From Terriglobus tenax (GTDB lineage Bacteria; Acidobacteriota; Terriglobia; Terriglobales; Acidobacteriaceae), in assembly GCF_025685395.1 (NCBI RefSeq), contig NZ_JAGSYA010000004.1, forward strand, positions 2,356,001 through 2,420,000: a stretch of 64,000 nucleotides of DNA, written 5' to 3'. Shown one piece after another: positions 25,131 to 34,495 of this stretch (position 1 is its first letter; every line of letters starts with the position of its first letter). The notes beneath the pieces were generated by a model. That model had not been told where the DNA came from. It worked only from the letters and a program-made list of their open reading frames with translations, and searched no databases. The translations under genes were made by a program, and so were the position numbers.

Positions 25131-27137
25131 CTACCAGACCCTGCACTTCTCCTCGCGCACCATGGCATTGCCCTTCCTGCAGCTCCATGCCTTTTCAAAC
25201 TCCGGCATGTTGCTCAGCGGCCCCAGCACGCGCCACTTGCCCAGCGGATGCGGGTCCACCTGCACCTGGCTGCGGGCCGCCTCAGGGCGCACCAGAGCGC
25301 CGCGCCACTGTGCCTCTGCCAGGAAGAACTGCTGCTCCGGTGTCAGGCCGTCGACTGTTGGTTCGGGGCCTTTGCCTTCGCGCGATTTTTCATACGCGCG
25401 ATACGCAAGATTCACACCGCCCAGGTCGCCCAGAGCCTCACCCGTCACCAGTTTGCCGTTGTGGTGGATACCGGGTTCGATGAAGTAGTTGTCATACTGC
25501 TGCGTGGTGCATGCGGTCTTTGCCTTGAACTTCTCAAAGTCCTCCGGAGTCCACCACATGGTCAACGATCCATCGGCGGCAAACTGCGCGCCTTCGTCAT
25601 CCACGCCGTGGCTGATCTCGTGGCCAATTGTCACGCCGATGGCGCCGTAGTTGATGGCGTCCAGCCCCTTCGGATTGAAGCCCGGCGGCTGGAGATAGCC
25701 GGCCGGCACCACCACCTCGTTCATCTGCGGATTGTAGTAAGCGTTCATGGTGGGCGGAGTCATCTCCCAGCGGCCACGGTCGAGCGGCCTGCCAATCAGC
25801 GCCAGGTCGTCGCGCACCGCAAACGCCTGTGTGGACATCACGTCTCCCAGAAAGCTGGCGCGGCTGATCTTTATGCTGGAGTAGTCCTTCCACTTGTCCG
25901 GATAACCCACCTTGATATTCAGCGCGCTCACCTTCTCAAGCGCTTTAGCCTTGGTGGCCGCGGTCATCCAGTCGTTGCTGGTGATGCTCAGCTTCAGCTG
26001 CTCCGCAATGTTGACGGCCATCTCGCGCGCACGGGCCTTGGCCTCGGGCGAGAAATACACCTCAACATACTTCTTGCCCAGCGCCTCGCCAAGCTGTGCA
26101 TCCACCAGGCGGCTGCAACGCTGCCAGCGCGGCCTCTGTTCCTTCACGCCGGTCATCACGGTGCCAAAGAAAGCGAAGTTCTCATCCACAAACGCGGCAG
26201 GCAGGTACGCGGCATTGGCATGCAGCACATGCCAGCGAAGGTAGGCCTTCCACTCCGCAACCGAGGTGCCTTTCAGGTCTGCCAGAAATGCAGAGGTCAG
26301 CTTCGGCTGGCTAAGATTCAGCTTGCCCGCTGGAACGTTCAGCGCCTTGTACATCGCCGCCCAGTCGAAGCCGGGGTACTGCTTCGCCAGCTCCGCAAAC
26401 TGCATGGGATGGTCCGTGTTCTTCGGCTCGCGCAGCTCCACGCGCGACAGCCGCGCCTCGGCCAGGCTGGTCTCAATCTTCAGCACGGCATCGGTCGCAG
26501 CCTGTGCCTGTGCCTCGCTATAGTCTGCCAGCACAAACATCTTCTGCACATGCGCCATGTACTTCTCGCGGATGGCCTTGTAGCGCGGCTCGTTCCGCAG
26601 GTAGTAGTCGCGGTCCGGCAGGCCAAGTCCGCGCAGGCTGATGTCGGCAATCGTATTCAGCGGAGCGTGCGGGTCCTGCGAGGAGCTGATGTTGAGCGGT
26701 GCATGAATGCCCACCTTCATCAACTCAATCATCTCCGCCTGCACGGCTCGCGCGTCCTGGAGTGCATCAATCTTTGCCAGTGTGGGCTGCAGCGGCTTAA
26801 GTCCCGCGGCGTTCACCGCCGCCTCATCCATGCACGAACCGTAGAAGTCGCCGATCAACTGCTCTGTGCTGCCCGTGGTCTGCTTCTTCGACGAGGCTTC
26901 GTCCAGCAACCCGCGCAGCTTGGCGGTGGTCTCTTCCTGCGTAACCGTGCGCAGCGCCCAGCTGGTCTGGATGGCGGGCATGGCATTCTGCTTGCGCCAC
27001 TGGCCGTTGGCATAGTTATCGAAATCGTCGCAAGGGGAGAGCGACTTATCGATATCCTGCACACGCGCGCCCTGCTGGGCGAAGGTGGAAACGGGCAGTA
27101 AGACACAGCTCAGCAATACCGCGGCAAAACGTTTCAT
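25131..27137 (-). CDS. M13-family metallopeptidase (neprilysin/PepO-like)
   Basis: About 668 residues from the ATG at 27135-27137, which has AAGGAG eight bases upstream. Signal peptide 1-22 (FAAVLLSCVLLPVSTFAQQ). The M13 landmarks are all present: SLSPCDDFDNYANGQW at the N-terminus, NAYYNPQMNEVVVPAGYL, the zinc site GHEISHGVDDEG (about residue 505), the third ligand region ALGDLGG, and the terminal CRVW. It should be a periplasmic or secreted zinc endopeptidase acting on short peptides. It is divergent from the beta-propeller gene, with about 75 bp between starts. Confidence 0.95.
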   Translation of the reverse strand: MKRFAAVLLSCVLLPVSTFAQQGARVQDIDKSLSPCDDFDNYANGQWRKQNAMPAIQTSWALRTVTQEETTAKLRGLLDEASSKKQTTGSTEQLIGDFYGSCMDEAAVNAAGLKPLQPTLAKIDALQDARAVQAEMIELMKVGIHAPLNISSSQDPHAPLNTIADISLRGLGLPDRDYYLRNEPRYKAIREKYMAHVQKMFVLADYSEAQAQAATDAVLKIETSLAEARLSRVELREPKNTDHPMQFAELAKQYPGFDWAAMYKALNVPAGKLNLSQPKLTSAFLADLKGTSVAEWKAYLRWHVLHANAAYLPAAFVDENFAFFGTVMTGVKEQRPRWQRCSRLVDAQLGEALGKKYVEVYFSPEAKARAREMAVNIAEQLKLSITSNDWMTAATKAKALEKVSALNIKVGYPDKWKDYSSIKISRASFLGDVMSTQAFAVRDDLALIGRPLDRGRWEMTPPTMNAYYNPQMNEVVVPAGYLQPPGFNPKGLDAINYGAIGVTIGHEISHGVDDEGAQFAADGSLTMWWTPEDFEKFKAKTACTTQQYDNYFIEPGIHHNGKLVTGEALGDLGGVNLAYRAYEKSREGKGPEPTVDGLTPEQQFFLAEAQWRGALVRPEAARSQVQVDPHPLGKWRVLGPLSNMPEFEKAWSCRKGNAMVREEKCRVW

Positions 27138-27213
27138 GAAAGCTCCTTGATGGGCCAAGGATACCGTCTTCCCCGGCGCCAGGGATACGGTTTTCCTGCT
27201 ATCCTTGGCTCCC

Positions 27214-28191
27214 ATGAAAATCGCTCTTGCCGCTACGCTCTTCGCTACCTCTGCCCTGGCCCAGTCCACCCTGCTGGTCACCAATCAGACGGACCGCAGC
27301 CTGGCTTACATTGACACCGCGACCGGCAAGGTGACCGATACCATTCCGGAGAACGGTGTCACCGGGCATGAGATCACCACATCGCCCGACGGCAAGCTCG
27401 CCTACATTCCTATGTACGGCAACGCGGGCGTCGGGAAGCCGGGCACGGACGGTTCGACGATCCAGGTCGTCGACATCGCCTCGCACAAGATTGTTCACAC
27501 CATTGACCTTGGCCATGGCGTACGACCGCACAAGCCGGTTTATGACACGCATCGCAACGTGCTTTGGGTGAGCACCGAGCTTGACCACAGCATTACGGCC
27601 ATCGACCCCAAAAGCTACAAGGTGCTCTACTCCGTTCCCACCGGGCAGGCGGAGTCGCACATGTTCGTACTCTCGCCTGACGGCAAGCGCGCCTACACCG
27701 CCAATGTCGGTCCTGGCACCGTGTCCGTGCTTGACCTGGATGCGAAGAAGCTGGTCACCATTATTCCCATCTCGAAGAACACGCAGCGCATCACCATTAC
27801 CAGCGACGGCAAGTACGTCTTCACCTCAGACCAGGAATCTCCCCGTCTGGCAGTGATTGATACAGCGACCAACAAGGTGAAGGAGTATGTCCCGCTGCCC
27901 AGTGAAGGTTACGGCGGCGCCATTACCGCTGACGGCAAAACTCTGCTGCTGTGCCAGGTCCATGCCAACAAGCTGGTCTTTCTGGATCTGCCCACCATGA
28001 AAGTGACCAAGACCATTGCGGTCGGCGAGTATCCGCAGGCGGTGGTCATTGATCGAGACGGCAAGCACGCCTATGTTTCCAGTCTGCGGTCGGGCACCAT
28101 TGACGTGATCGACATGGCCACGCGCGAGCCGGTGAAGAGCATCTTCGCGGGCAAGGGCGCTGACGGCATGGTGCTGGTTTCAGCAAAGTGA
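27214..28191 (+). CDS. Secreted YncE-like beta-propeller protein
   Basis: A 325-residue protein with a short signal peptide (MKIALAATLFATSALAQ). The mature chain consists of about seven 40-residue repeats with the YVTN/NHL-type pattern, for example TTSPDGKLAYIPMYG, VLSPDGKRAYTANVGPGTV, ITSDGKYVFTSDQ and DRDGKHAYVSSLRSGTI. It probably forms a seven-bladed propeller in the periplasm for binding. The upstream frame adds three residues (MAP), but the ATG at 27214 fits the signal peptide. It is divergent from the M13 peptidase gene. Confidence 0.9.
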   Translation: MKIALAATLFATSALAQSTLLVTNQTDRSLAYIDTATGKVTDTIPENGVTGHEITTSPDGKLAYIPMYGNAGVGKPGTDGSTIQVVDIASHKIVHTIDLGHGVRPHKPVYDTHRNVLWVSTELDHSITAIDPKSYKVLYSVPTGQAESHMFVLSPDGKRAYTANVGPGTVSVLDLDAKKLVTIIPISKNTQRITITSDGKYVFTSDQESPRLAVIDTATNKVKEYVPLPSEGYGGAITADGKTLLLCQVHANKLVFLDLPTMKVTKTIAVGEYPQAVVIDRDGKHAYVSSLRSGTIDVIDMATREPVKSIFAGKGADGMVLVSAK

Positions 28192-28238
28192 CCGGTGCGT
28201 CAGCACGGCTGCTCCTGCTCTGCTAGCCTTTTAGAAGC

Positions 28239-28919
28239 ATGGACGTTACCTGCCACCGGTGCCACCAGTTATTCCCGGGCGATTCAGCCTTCTGCCCGCA
28301 CTGCGGCGCTGCACAGTTGTATGTCTCGGCCGACCAGGTAGAGGAGCAGGGGATCGCTTCCGTTCTTCCTGCCGCGCAGAGCCTTGCTCGTATTGACTGG
28401 CACCGCGCCCTGCTGTCGGCGCTGATGGTTGCCGCGGCGGCGGCGGTTCTATCCGCGCTTGCCGTGCTGGTGCCCGTGCTCAGCGTGGCGCGCTTCCTCT
28501 GGATTCTGACGGCGGCCACCACCACGCTCTGGTTCTACCTGAAGCCGGCTCCCAATCGGCCCATGGATGGCGGCATTGGAGCGCGCATCGGCCTGGTTAC
28601 CGGGCTTGCCATCTCGTTTCTCTCCACGTTTTCTACGGCGCTGTTCATGGTGATTCAGCGGTATGTCCTGCACCGTGGAGACGTCCTGGATACGGCTTTC
28701 GCGGCCATGCTCACGGCTCTGGCAGACTTCTACAAAAAACTCGGCATTGACGCGAAGCAACAGTACCTGATCTTCTCCCTGTTGCGCTCGCCCGAGGGGC
28801 ACGCCGGGCAGATGCTTTCCGAGTTCGCCATGCGCGCCATCTACATCACGTTGTTTCTTGCTTTGATGGGCGGTATCTCCGGCATGATGCGGCGGGGACG
28901 CCAGCGCGTGGCCCGGTAG
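28239..28919 (+). CDS. Zinc-ribbon membrane protein of unknown function
   Basis: A 226-residue protein with an N-terminal zinc ribbon (CHRCHQ at 5-8 and CPHCGAAQL at about 24-27), a linker, then four probable membrane helices (about 55-80, 84-104, 118-140, 190-210). It ends with a basic stretch (MMRRGRQRVAR). No enzyme motif is seen. accD follows on the same strand after about 50 bp. It has the same plan (two CxxC at the N-terminus, then membrane helices) as the protein at 63048-63554. Confidence 0.75.
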   Translation: MDVTCHRCHQLFPGDSAFCPHCGAAQLYVSADQVEEQGIASVLPAAQSLARIDWHRALLSALMVAAAAAVLSALAVLVPVLSVARFLWILTAATTTLWFYLKPAPNRPMDGGIGARIGLVTGLAISFLSTFSTALFMVIQRYVLHRGDVLDTAFAAMLTALADFYKKLGIDAKQQYLIFSLLRSPEGHAGQMLSEFAMRAIYITLFLALMGGISGMMRRGRQRVAR

Positions 28920-28971
28920 CTGCACCGAAACGGGCGCTCCGGTAAAATACACAAGGCGGTTTCCTACACAG

Positions 28972-29814
28972 ATGTCCTGGTTTAAGCGCGAAGAGAACGA
29001 GATCATCAACGAGTCGGAGAAGACGGTCCGCACGGAAGGTCTGTGGATCAAGTGTGACGGCTGCCGTCAGGTGATCTGGAAGGCCGATCTTGAGGCCAAT
29101 CAGTATGTTTGCCCCAAGTGCGGCAAGCATTTCCGTATCGACGCACGCACGCGCATTGCGATGCTACTGGAGCCGGGCTACGAACTGGTGGACCTGGAAC
29201 TGCGCTCGACCGATCCGCTGCAGTTCACTGATCTGAAGAAGTACAGCACCCGTCTGGACCAGGCCCGCAAGAAGACCGGCCTGAACGACGCCATCATCAA
29301 CGCTGTCGGCCAGATGGGTCCGCATAACGTGGTGCTTTCGGTCATGGAGTACGGCTTTATCGGCGGCTCCATGGGTTCCGTCGTGGGTGAGACGATTGCC
29401 CGCGCCGTGGACCGCGCCTACGAGACGAAATCGCCTCTGGTCATCGTCTCGGCCTCCGGCGGAGCGCGCATGATGGAAGGCATTGCCAGCCTGATGCAGC
29501 TTGCCAAGGTCTCCACTGCGCTGACGCGGCTGGACGAGGCAAAGATCCCCTTCATCTCGCTGATGACCGACCCGACCACGGGCGGCGTCACGGCCAGCTT
29601 TGCCATGCTGGGCGACCTGAACATCGCCGAGCCCGGTGCCCTGATCGGTTTTGCCGGCCCGCGCGTTATCGAGCAGACTATCCGCCAGAAGCTTCCCGAA
29701 GGCTTCCAGCGCTCCGAGTTCCTGCTGGAGCATGGCTTCCTGGACGCGGTCGTCCCGCGTACCGGCCTGAAGGACTACCTGATCCGCGCCTTCAGTTTTA
29801 TGAAAACCAGCTAG
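28972..29814 (+). CDS. accD: Acetyl-CoA carboxylase carboxyltransferase subunit beta
   Basis: A 280-residue subunit that with AccA transfers the carboxyl group from biotin to acetyl-CoA in fatty acid synthesis. The N-terminal four-Cys zinc ribbon is KCDGCRQ and VCPKCGKHF. The crotonase-like core has NAVGQMGPHNVV, FIGGSMGSVVGETIARAVD, SASGGARMMEGIASLMQ and the oxyanion segment TDPTTGGVTASFAMLGD. Complete and of normal length. accA is not in the window. Confidence 0.97.
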   Translation: MSWFKREENEIINESEKTVRTEGLWIKCDGCRQVIWKADLEANQYVCPKCGKHFRIDARTRIAMLLEPGYELVDLELRSTDPLQFTDLKKYSTRLDQARKKTGLNDAIINAVGQMGPHNVVLSVMEYGFIGGSMGSVVGETIARAVDRAYETKSPLVIVSASGGARMMEGIASLMQLAKVSTALTRLDEAKIPFISLMTDPTTGGVTASFAMLGDLNIAEPGALIGFAGPRVIEQTIRQKLPEGFQRSEFLLEHGFLDAVVPRTGLKDYLIRAFSFMKTS

Positions 29815-29896
29815 CCTCTGTCAGTAGGACTTTCGTATCCTTGCGGGACGGTTCCGCCAGTTGGAACCGATCCCCCGCAAAAGGATCTTCCCTCTG

Positions 29897-30289
29897 ATGT
29901 CCGTAACTGAAGGCACCTCCAAGGCAGCACTCTGGACCGGTCGCATCCTGGTCTGGATTCCCTCACTCTTCATCCTCTCCGGCGGCATCAACTCCCTGCG
30001 TCACGCGCAGATGGTGGTTGAGGGCCTGAAGCAGTTCGGCTTTCCGGAGAGCCTGCTTCCCTTCATGGGCACGGTCGCCCTGCTTGGCGGTTTGATGGCG
30101 CTGATCCCTGCCACAGAGGTTGTGGGCGGCATCCTGCTCACCGCCTATCTTGGAGCGGCCGCCATGGCGCACATCCTCGCGCATCAGCCGATGCAGTGGC
30201 TTGCTCCGACGGCTTTCGGTATCGCTGTCTGGATCGGGCTTTATCTGAAGGAGCCGCGCCTGCGCACGGTCTTTCCCGTCAAACGGTAG
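29897..30289 (+). CDS. DoxX-like membrane protein
   Basis: A 130-residue protein with four probable membrane helices (LVWIPSLFILSGGINSL, LLPFMGTVALLGGLMALIP, VVGGILLTAYLGAAAMA, WLAPTAFGIAVWIGLYL). This matches the small DoxX_2-type family, including the G-G-I-L-L-T-A-Y-L-G-A-A core. The function of the family is not settled; some members act in redox or quinone-related roles. I chose the ATG at 29897 since the 12 codons upstream are polar and precede helix 1. An REP-like palindrome follows the stop. Confidence 0.8.
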   Translation: MSVTEGTSKAALWTGRILVWIPSLFILSGGINSLRHAQMVVEGLKQFGFPESLLPFMGTVALLGGLMALIPATEVVGGILLTAYLGAAAMAHILAHQPMQWLAPTAFGIAVWIGLYLKEPRLRTVFPVKR

Positions 30290-30300
30290 CCTTGGAGGGG

Positions 30301-30335
30301 CCGGGTGCCCCATCCATCGCGCAGCGATGGGTGGG
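30301..30335 (-). repeat. REP-like palindrome, family A, copy 1 (inverse orientation)
   Basis: CCGGGTGCCCCATCCATCGC followed by GCAGCGATGGGTGGGTG is the reverse complement, with a few changes, of the repeats at 59065, 61115 and 61911. The inner part pairs as CCATCGC/GCGATGG. It lies between the convergent DoxX-like and response-regulator genes and may serve as a terminator-like hairpin. Confidence 0.75.
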
Positions 30336-30342
30336 TGTCTCG

Positions 30343-30990
30343 CTAGAGCTGCGACCGGTAGCGTTCAATCGCCAGCAGCACCAGCTGCGACCGCGTCCGT
30401 ACGCCGGTCTTTGAGAACAACTGCTGCAGCGTTGCCTTCACGGCGCTCTCTGAGATGTTGAGCTGCGATGCAATCTCCTTGTTCGCCAGTCCCTGCAGCA
30501 GGTAGCGCAGCGTCGTGCGTTCGCGTTCGGTAAACCGCGGAGCGTCCTGCGGTGTGCTGGCGGCAACAATCGTCTGCAGGTACTGCTGATCAATGAGCAC
30601 GCGCCCCTGCGAGACCTCGAAGATTGCCCTTTGCAGCGACTCGGGCGAGTCCTGCTTATGGAAGATGCCTGAGATGCCAAGCCGGATCAGGGTGAGCGCA
30701 TCGTTGTCCGGCAGGCCCGCGGTGACCAGCAGAACGCGTCCTTCAAAATCCGTACGCTTCAACTGCTGCATAAAGTCCAGCGCTGTCTGGCTGCCCAGGT
30801 CGTAGTCCAGGATCAGTACATCCGGAGCGGCGGTGACGATCTGCTGCAGTGCCGTGGCGGGCGTTCCGCTGTGGCCCGTTATCTCAAAGCGGCTGTCGCT
30901 CTCCAGCAGCCGCAGCAGGCCTTCGCGGAAGAGTGCATGGTCGTCCAGGATAAACAGGCGGACGGTCTTTGTACCGGTGGCTGTGCTCAC
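30343..30990 (-). CDS. NarL/LuxR-type response regulator
   Basis: A 215-residue two-component regulator. The receiver domain (about 9-125) has the acidic pair in FILDDHALFREGLL, the phospho-acceptor Asp in VLILDYDLG, the switch Thr in LLVTAGL and the Lys in IFHKQDSPE. The C-terminal LuxR HTH (about 148-210) has FTERERTTLRYLLQGLANKE and QLNISESAVKATLQQLFSKT. The kinase start codon region overlaps its own start by 4 bp, so the pair is translationally coupled. Targets are unknown. Confidence 0.93.
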   Translation of the reverse strand: MSTATGTKTVRLFILDDHALFREGLLRLLESDSRFEITGHSGTPATALQQIVTAAPDVLILDYDLGSQTALDFMQQLKRTDFEGRVLLVTAGLPDNDALTLIRLGISGIFHKQDSPESLQRAIFEVSQGRVLIDQQYLQTIVAASTPQDAPRFTERERTTLRYLLQGLANKEIASQLNISESAVKATLQQLFSKTGVRTRSQLVLLAIERYRSQL

Positions 30991-32465
30991 TGCGCTTCTA
31001 CCTCCTGTGGCTGGTCCAGTTCGATGCTACGCGAACCCGCAAAGCGCAGGGTTATCTCAAAGGTCACGCCGGTAACGGTAGGTACATGCTGCAGCTCGCC
31101 TCCAAAGTTTTTGACCATGGCGCGCGCCACATACAGGCCAAGCCCGGTGCCGTTGGTCGACGCCGTGCGAAAAGGCTGGAACAGCGCCGACGGATCGGCA
31201 ATGGCGGGCCCGTTGTTGGAGATCCGCAGAACGGCGCGGCCCTTGCGGTCAAAGGCGCGAATCGCCAGCTGCGGAGCCTCGATCTGCTCCGAGGCGCGCA
31301 GGGCATTCTGTGTCAGGTTCAGCAGCACCTGCAGCAGTCCATCGCGCTCGGCCTGCACGCTGGGAAAGTTCACGGGGACATGCCACTCCAGCGTGCCGCC
31401 AATCTCTTCCCAGTCCTGCCCGATGATGACGCGAAGCTCATCGGCCAGCGCCGCCAGGGACACCGGCGGATGCTGCGTACGCGCCTGGTTGCGCAGGTCA
31501 AACGAGGCCATGTTGCTCAGGCCGGAGACAAGGTTCTTCAGCGCGTCGAAGTCCGCATCCCCCGTCAGGTTCCTGTGCCGCTCCAGGTTGGACGACACCA
31601 CCGCAATCGCCGAGCACAGGTTGCGAATCTCATGCGAGACAGCTCCTGCCAGCACGCGATTGTGCTGGGTCAGTTGCTCGAAGTGGGCCTGCTCGCGTTC
31701 CCGTACGTCGTTGGAGTTGTCCACGAGAATGGCCGCAAGCCTGCGGCTGTCCGCATCGCCGTAAATGGAGAACCACGCGCTGGCCGGAAAGTGCGTTCCA
31801 TCCGCGCGGGCCGCCCAGGTGCTGGTGTTGGTGCGTATGCGGCCAAGGTCAGACGGCAGCCGCAGAGCTTCATCGAAGAAACTGACAAAGTCGCGGATAG
31901 GCCGCTGCGTCAGCGACTCGTGCTCGCTCAGGCCGAACATCTCATGTGCCGCATGGTTGGCGGCAAGAATGCGGCCATCGGCAGACAGTGTCAGGATCGC
32001 GGCCGGGCTGCTTTCGGCCATCAGGCGAAGCTGCTCTTCGGCGCGGCGGCGCAGCTTCTGCTCAAAGCGGATGCGTGCATAGTGCAGCAGAACCACCCGG
32101 CGCGAGTCGTTGATCTGGTAGATCAGCAGGCCGCAGCCGGTATAGGCAATGGTGGCCATGCAGAAACGAAGGATGTGTTCCAGGTGCGTTTCATCCGCGG
32201 TAAACAGGCCGCGTGTCCATGCACAGAAGATAGCCGCCGCCACAATCTGCCAGCGGTTCAGCACGGTGGCGGCCACAATCACCGGGAAGATGTACAGGAT
32301 GCCGAGCGAGAAGTCGAAGTCGTAGACCCATTCCAGCGCCGCCAGCAGGGCCACCACCGTCGCGGCCAGCGTGAGCATGTGCCGGCGGCTGGAGGCAAAG
32401 CCGCGGATCCGGTTACTGATGCGGATGCGGCGTCTTCTTCTACGGCGTGCTGCGGCGGTAGGCAT
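30987..32465 (-). CDS. Membrane PAS sensor histidine kinase
   Basis: A 492-residue kinase. A very basic N-terminus (ARRRRRRRIR) precedes about four membrane helices (30-125) resembling a MASE-type sensor. A PAS domain follows at about 146-260 (LMAESSPAAILTLSADGRIL, NHAAHEMFGLSEHE). The phospho-acceptor His is in GAVSHEIRNLCSAI. The ATPase domain has the N box NLTQNALRASE, a modified G1 ISNNGPA and G2 NGTGLGLYVARAM. It shares a 4-bp overlap with the response regulator downstream. Bestrophin and UspA-like genes are divergent and could be its targets. Confidence 0.92.
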   Translation of the reverse strand: MPTAAARRRRRRRIRISNRIRGFASSRRHMLTLAATVVALLAALEWVYDFDFSLGILYIFPVIVAATVLNRWQIVAAAIFCAWTRGLFTADETHLEHILRFCMATIAYTGCGLLIYQINDSRRVVLLHYARIRFEQKLRRRAEEQLRLMAESSPAAILTLSADGRILAANHAAHEMFGLSEHESLTQRPIRDFVSFFDEALRLPSDLGRIRTNTSTWAARADGTHFPASAWFSIYGDADSRRLAAILVDNSNDVREREQAHFEQLTQHNRVLAGAVSHEIRNLCSAIAVVSSNLERHRNLTGDADFDALKNLVSGLSNMASFDLRNQARTQHPPVSLAALADELRVIIGQDWEEIGGTLEWHVPVNFPSVQAERDGLLQVLLNLTQNALRASEQIEAPQLAIRAFDRKGRAVLRISNNGPAIADPSALFQPFRTASTNGTGLGLYVARAMVKNFGGELQHVPTVTGVTFEITLRFAGSRSIELDQPQEVEAQ

Positions 32466-32511
32466 GGCGTACTTCCATTAGACGCCAGCATATCCGCGGA
32501 CGAGCCCCCTC

Positions 32512-32584
32512 GCTATCAAAAGATAGCCTCGCCCTCTATCCCGTGATGCGTGCAAAAGAGTACCGGAAGGATAGGGCGGGATAG
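32512..32584. promoter_or_regulatory. Cluster of CTATC/GATAG motifs in the kinase-bestrophin divergent region
   Basis: GCTATCAAAAGATAGC (32512-32527) is a perfect 6-bp inverted repeat. CTATCCCG at about 32536 and GGATAGGGCGGGATAGCG at about 32569-32586 repeat the same core in both orientations. The region separates the histidine kinase from the bestrophin gene and lies where regulator sites would be expected. The assignment to any regulator is a guess. Confidence 0.35.
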
Positions 32585-32633
32585 CGCGCGATCTTGAGTC
32601 AAATCGAGCAATAGAGAGGAAACACATCCTTCC

Positions 32634-33566
32634 ATGATTGTTCGTGATCGACTTCCACTGAAGAGGATCTGGCCGCAGGCCTGGCGCCGCCTGCTGATCC
32701 TGTTGTTCTTCGACTGCACGGTCGCCATCGTCTACACGGTCTTCCATCACCACTGGATGTCTCTGGATGGCTTGCCCGTGGCTCCGCTGGCCTCGGCGCT
32801 CACCATCTTCCTTGCCTTCCGCACCAACTCGGCTTATGGCCGCTGGTGGGAGGCGCGTTCCTTGTGGGGATCGCTGGTCAACACCTCGCGCGCGCTCGGC
32901 CGCCAGTTCCTGACCATGCTGGACGATGAGCTGGAACCGGAAGACCGCATCCCGCTGCGCAATCAGTTGGTGCTGCACCAGATTGCGTTCCCGCACGTGC
33001 TTCGCTGCCACCTGCGCAAACAGACGCCCTTCCCCGAACTGCAGTCCATTCTTGGCAAAGAGATTGCCGATGAGCTGCGCCAGTACAAGAACGTTCCGGC
33101 CGCCCTTCTGGTACGCATGGGCCGGCTGCTGAAGCAGGCCCGCAATGAGGGCATGATTGACAGCTTCCGCTGGACGGCCATCGACGAGAACCTGACCACG
33201 CTGGCCAATATCCAGGGCGCCTGCGAGCGCATCAAGAACACGCCGCTGCCCCGCCAGTTCGACTACATGCCAAGCCTGTTGGTCAGCATCTTCTGCTGGC
33301 TGCTGCCGCTGGCCCTGGTGGAGAACCTGGAGCTGCTGACCCCGGTCGCCAGCACGCTGATCAGCTTTACGTTTATCGCGGCTGACCTGATGAGCAAAGA
33401 GATCTCTAACCCATTCGAGAACACCATTCACGACACGCCGATGACCGCCCTGTCGCGGACGATTGAACTGAACCTGCGCGAGCAGATGGGCGAGGTTCAC
33501 CAGCTGCCCAGCGAGCAGCGCAAGAAGCTGGGCGACCTGCAACCGGTCGATGGAATTGTTTTCTAA
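32634..33566 (+). CDS. Bestrophin-family (YneE-like) chloride channel protein
   Basis: A 310-residue membrane protein of the bestrophin/UPF0187 family, pentameric anion channels. Typical features are WRRLLILLFFDCTVAIVYTV (helix 1), LASALTIFLAFRTNSAYGRW, the family's most conserved stretch, RWWEARSLWGSLVN, and a late SNPFENTIHDTPMTALSR. Hydrophobic segments are at about 18-38, 50-65, 215-235 and 240-258. AGAGAGGAAA is upstream of the start. The UspA-like gene starts 7 bp after the stop, so the two are an operon. Confidence 0.92.
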   Translation: MIVRDRLPLKRIWPQAWRRLLILLFFDCTVAIVYTVFHHHWMSLDGLPVAPLASALTIFLAFRTNSAYGRWWEARSLWGSLVNTSRALGRQFLTMLDDELEPEDRIPLRNQLVLHQIAFPHVLRCHLRKQTPFPELQSILGKEIADELRQYKNVPAALLVRMGRLLKQARNEGMIDSFRWTAIDENLTTLANIQGACERIKNTPLPRQFDYMPSLLVSIFCWLLPLALVENLELLTPVASTLISFTFIAADLMSKEISNPFENTIHDTPMTALSRTIELNLREQMGEVHQLPSEQRKKLGDLQPVDGIVF

Positions 33567-33572
33567 AGGAGT

Positions 33573-34463
33573 ATGGCGATGCTGCAAAACACGAGACACA
33601 TCATCTTCGCTACCAATTTTTCTGATGCTTGCCACGCGGCTGTTCCTGCCGTGGCGCGCTGGGTGGACATGCTCCAGTGCAAGCTGACCCTGCTGCACGT
33701 GTACAACGCGGATCGCATGCTGTATCGCGATGCCAACACGCAGTTGCAATCGTTTTTCGCCGAAGCCGATAACTATCCTCAATGCCAGCGGGTGTTGATG
33801 AGCGGAAATCCGGCGGAGGGTATCGCGGAGTTTTGCCAGAGACACCGCGATGCCCTACTTGTATTGCCCCCCAGCGACCAGTCCGGCCTTCCCCGCCCCT
33901 GGCACCGCTCCATGCGCGCGCGCATGATTCAAACCCTGCCTATCCCGGTCTGGACCCTGGGACGCACCATGGTCGGCGGAACTCCGCCGGCAACCATGGA
34001 CCGCCATCTCGGGGTGTGGGTCAGCAGCCCGGAAGAAGGTCTTGCGCACGTCCGCCAGGCCGCACAGTATGCCTCGCAGACCGGCTCCACGCTGCACCTG
34101 CTGCACGTGGTGCCCGATGTGAATGAAGGCTCGCTGGCACATACCCTGCGGACCAAGGCTCCCCTGGGCGAAGAGTACGCCGAGGACTGGCTGACGCAGG
34201 TCGCCTCCAGCCTGGACATCGCTCAGCGCGTCGAGATTCACGTCGGCCAGGGCAAGGCACGCCGCGAGCTGCCGCGCCTGATCCGTACCAGTGGCGTGGA
34301 GATGTTGATGGTCAGCCAGGGGGCCGCCGTCGAACGCGGCGTCTTCCGCTCCGAGGTCAGCTCCATCTTTCGCGAGTGCTGCTCGGGCATTGTCAGCGTG
34401 CCGCTGGCCACGCACGGCCTCACCGTCACCGCACCGGCACCGGTGCTGGAAGAGGTCGCCTAA
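33573..34463 (+). CDS. Tandem universal stress protein (UspA-like)
   Basis: A 296-residue protein with two Usp-like domains. The first (about 8-135) starts RHIIFATNFSDACHAAVPA and contains TLLHVYNAD; the second (about 145-285) has HLGVWVSSPEEGLAHVRQAA and LHLLHVVPDVNEG. The ATP-binding signature G-2x-G-9x-G(S/T) is degenerate in both, so nucleotide binding is doubtful. An AGGAG lies a few bases before the ATG. It is co-transcribed with the bestrophin gene, hinting at a role in ion or envelope stress. A strong terminator follows. Confidence 0.85.
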   Translation: MAMLQNTRHIIFATNFSDACHAAVPAVARWVDMLQCKLTLLHVYNADRMLYRDANTQLQSFFAEADNYPQCQRVLMSGNPAEGIAEFCQRHRDALLVLPPSDQSGLPRPWHRSMRARMIQTLPIPVWTLGRTMVGGTPPATMDRHLGVWVSSPEEGLAHVRQAAQYASQTGSTLHLLHVVPDVNEGSLAHTLRTKAPLGEEYAEDWLTQVASSLDIAQRVEIHVGQGKARRELPRLIRTSGVEMLMVSQGAAVERGVFRSEVSSIFRECCSGIVSVPLATHGLTVTAPAPVLEEVA

Positions 34464-34495
34464 GAGGGTTTTACTTGGGAACCTCTCGAACCCAC

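Noticed and set aside
25248-27101. 617-codon antisense frame opposite the M13 peptidase
   Set aside because: The minus-strand protein has all M13 motifs; the plus frame is a composition artefact.
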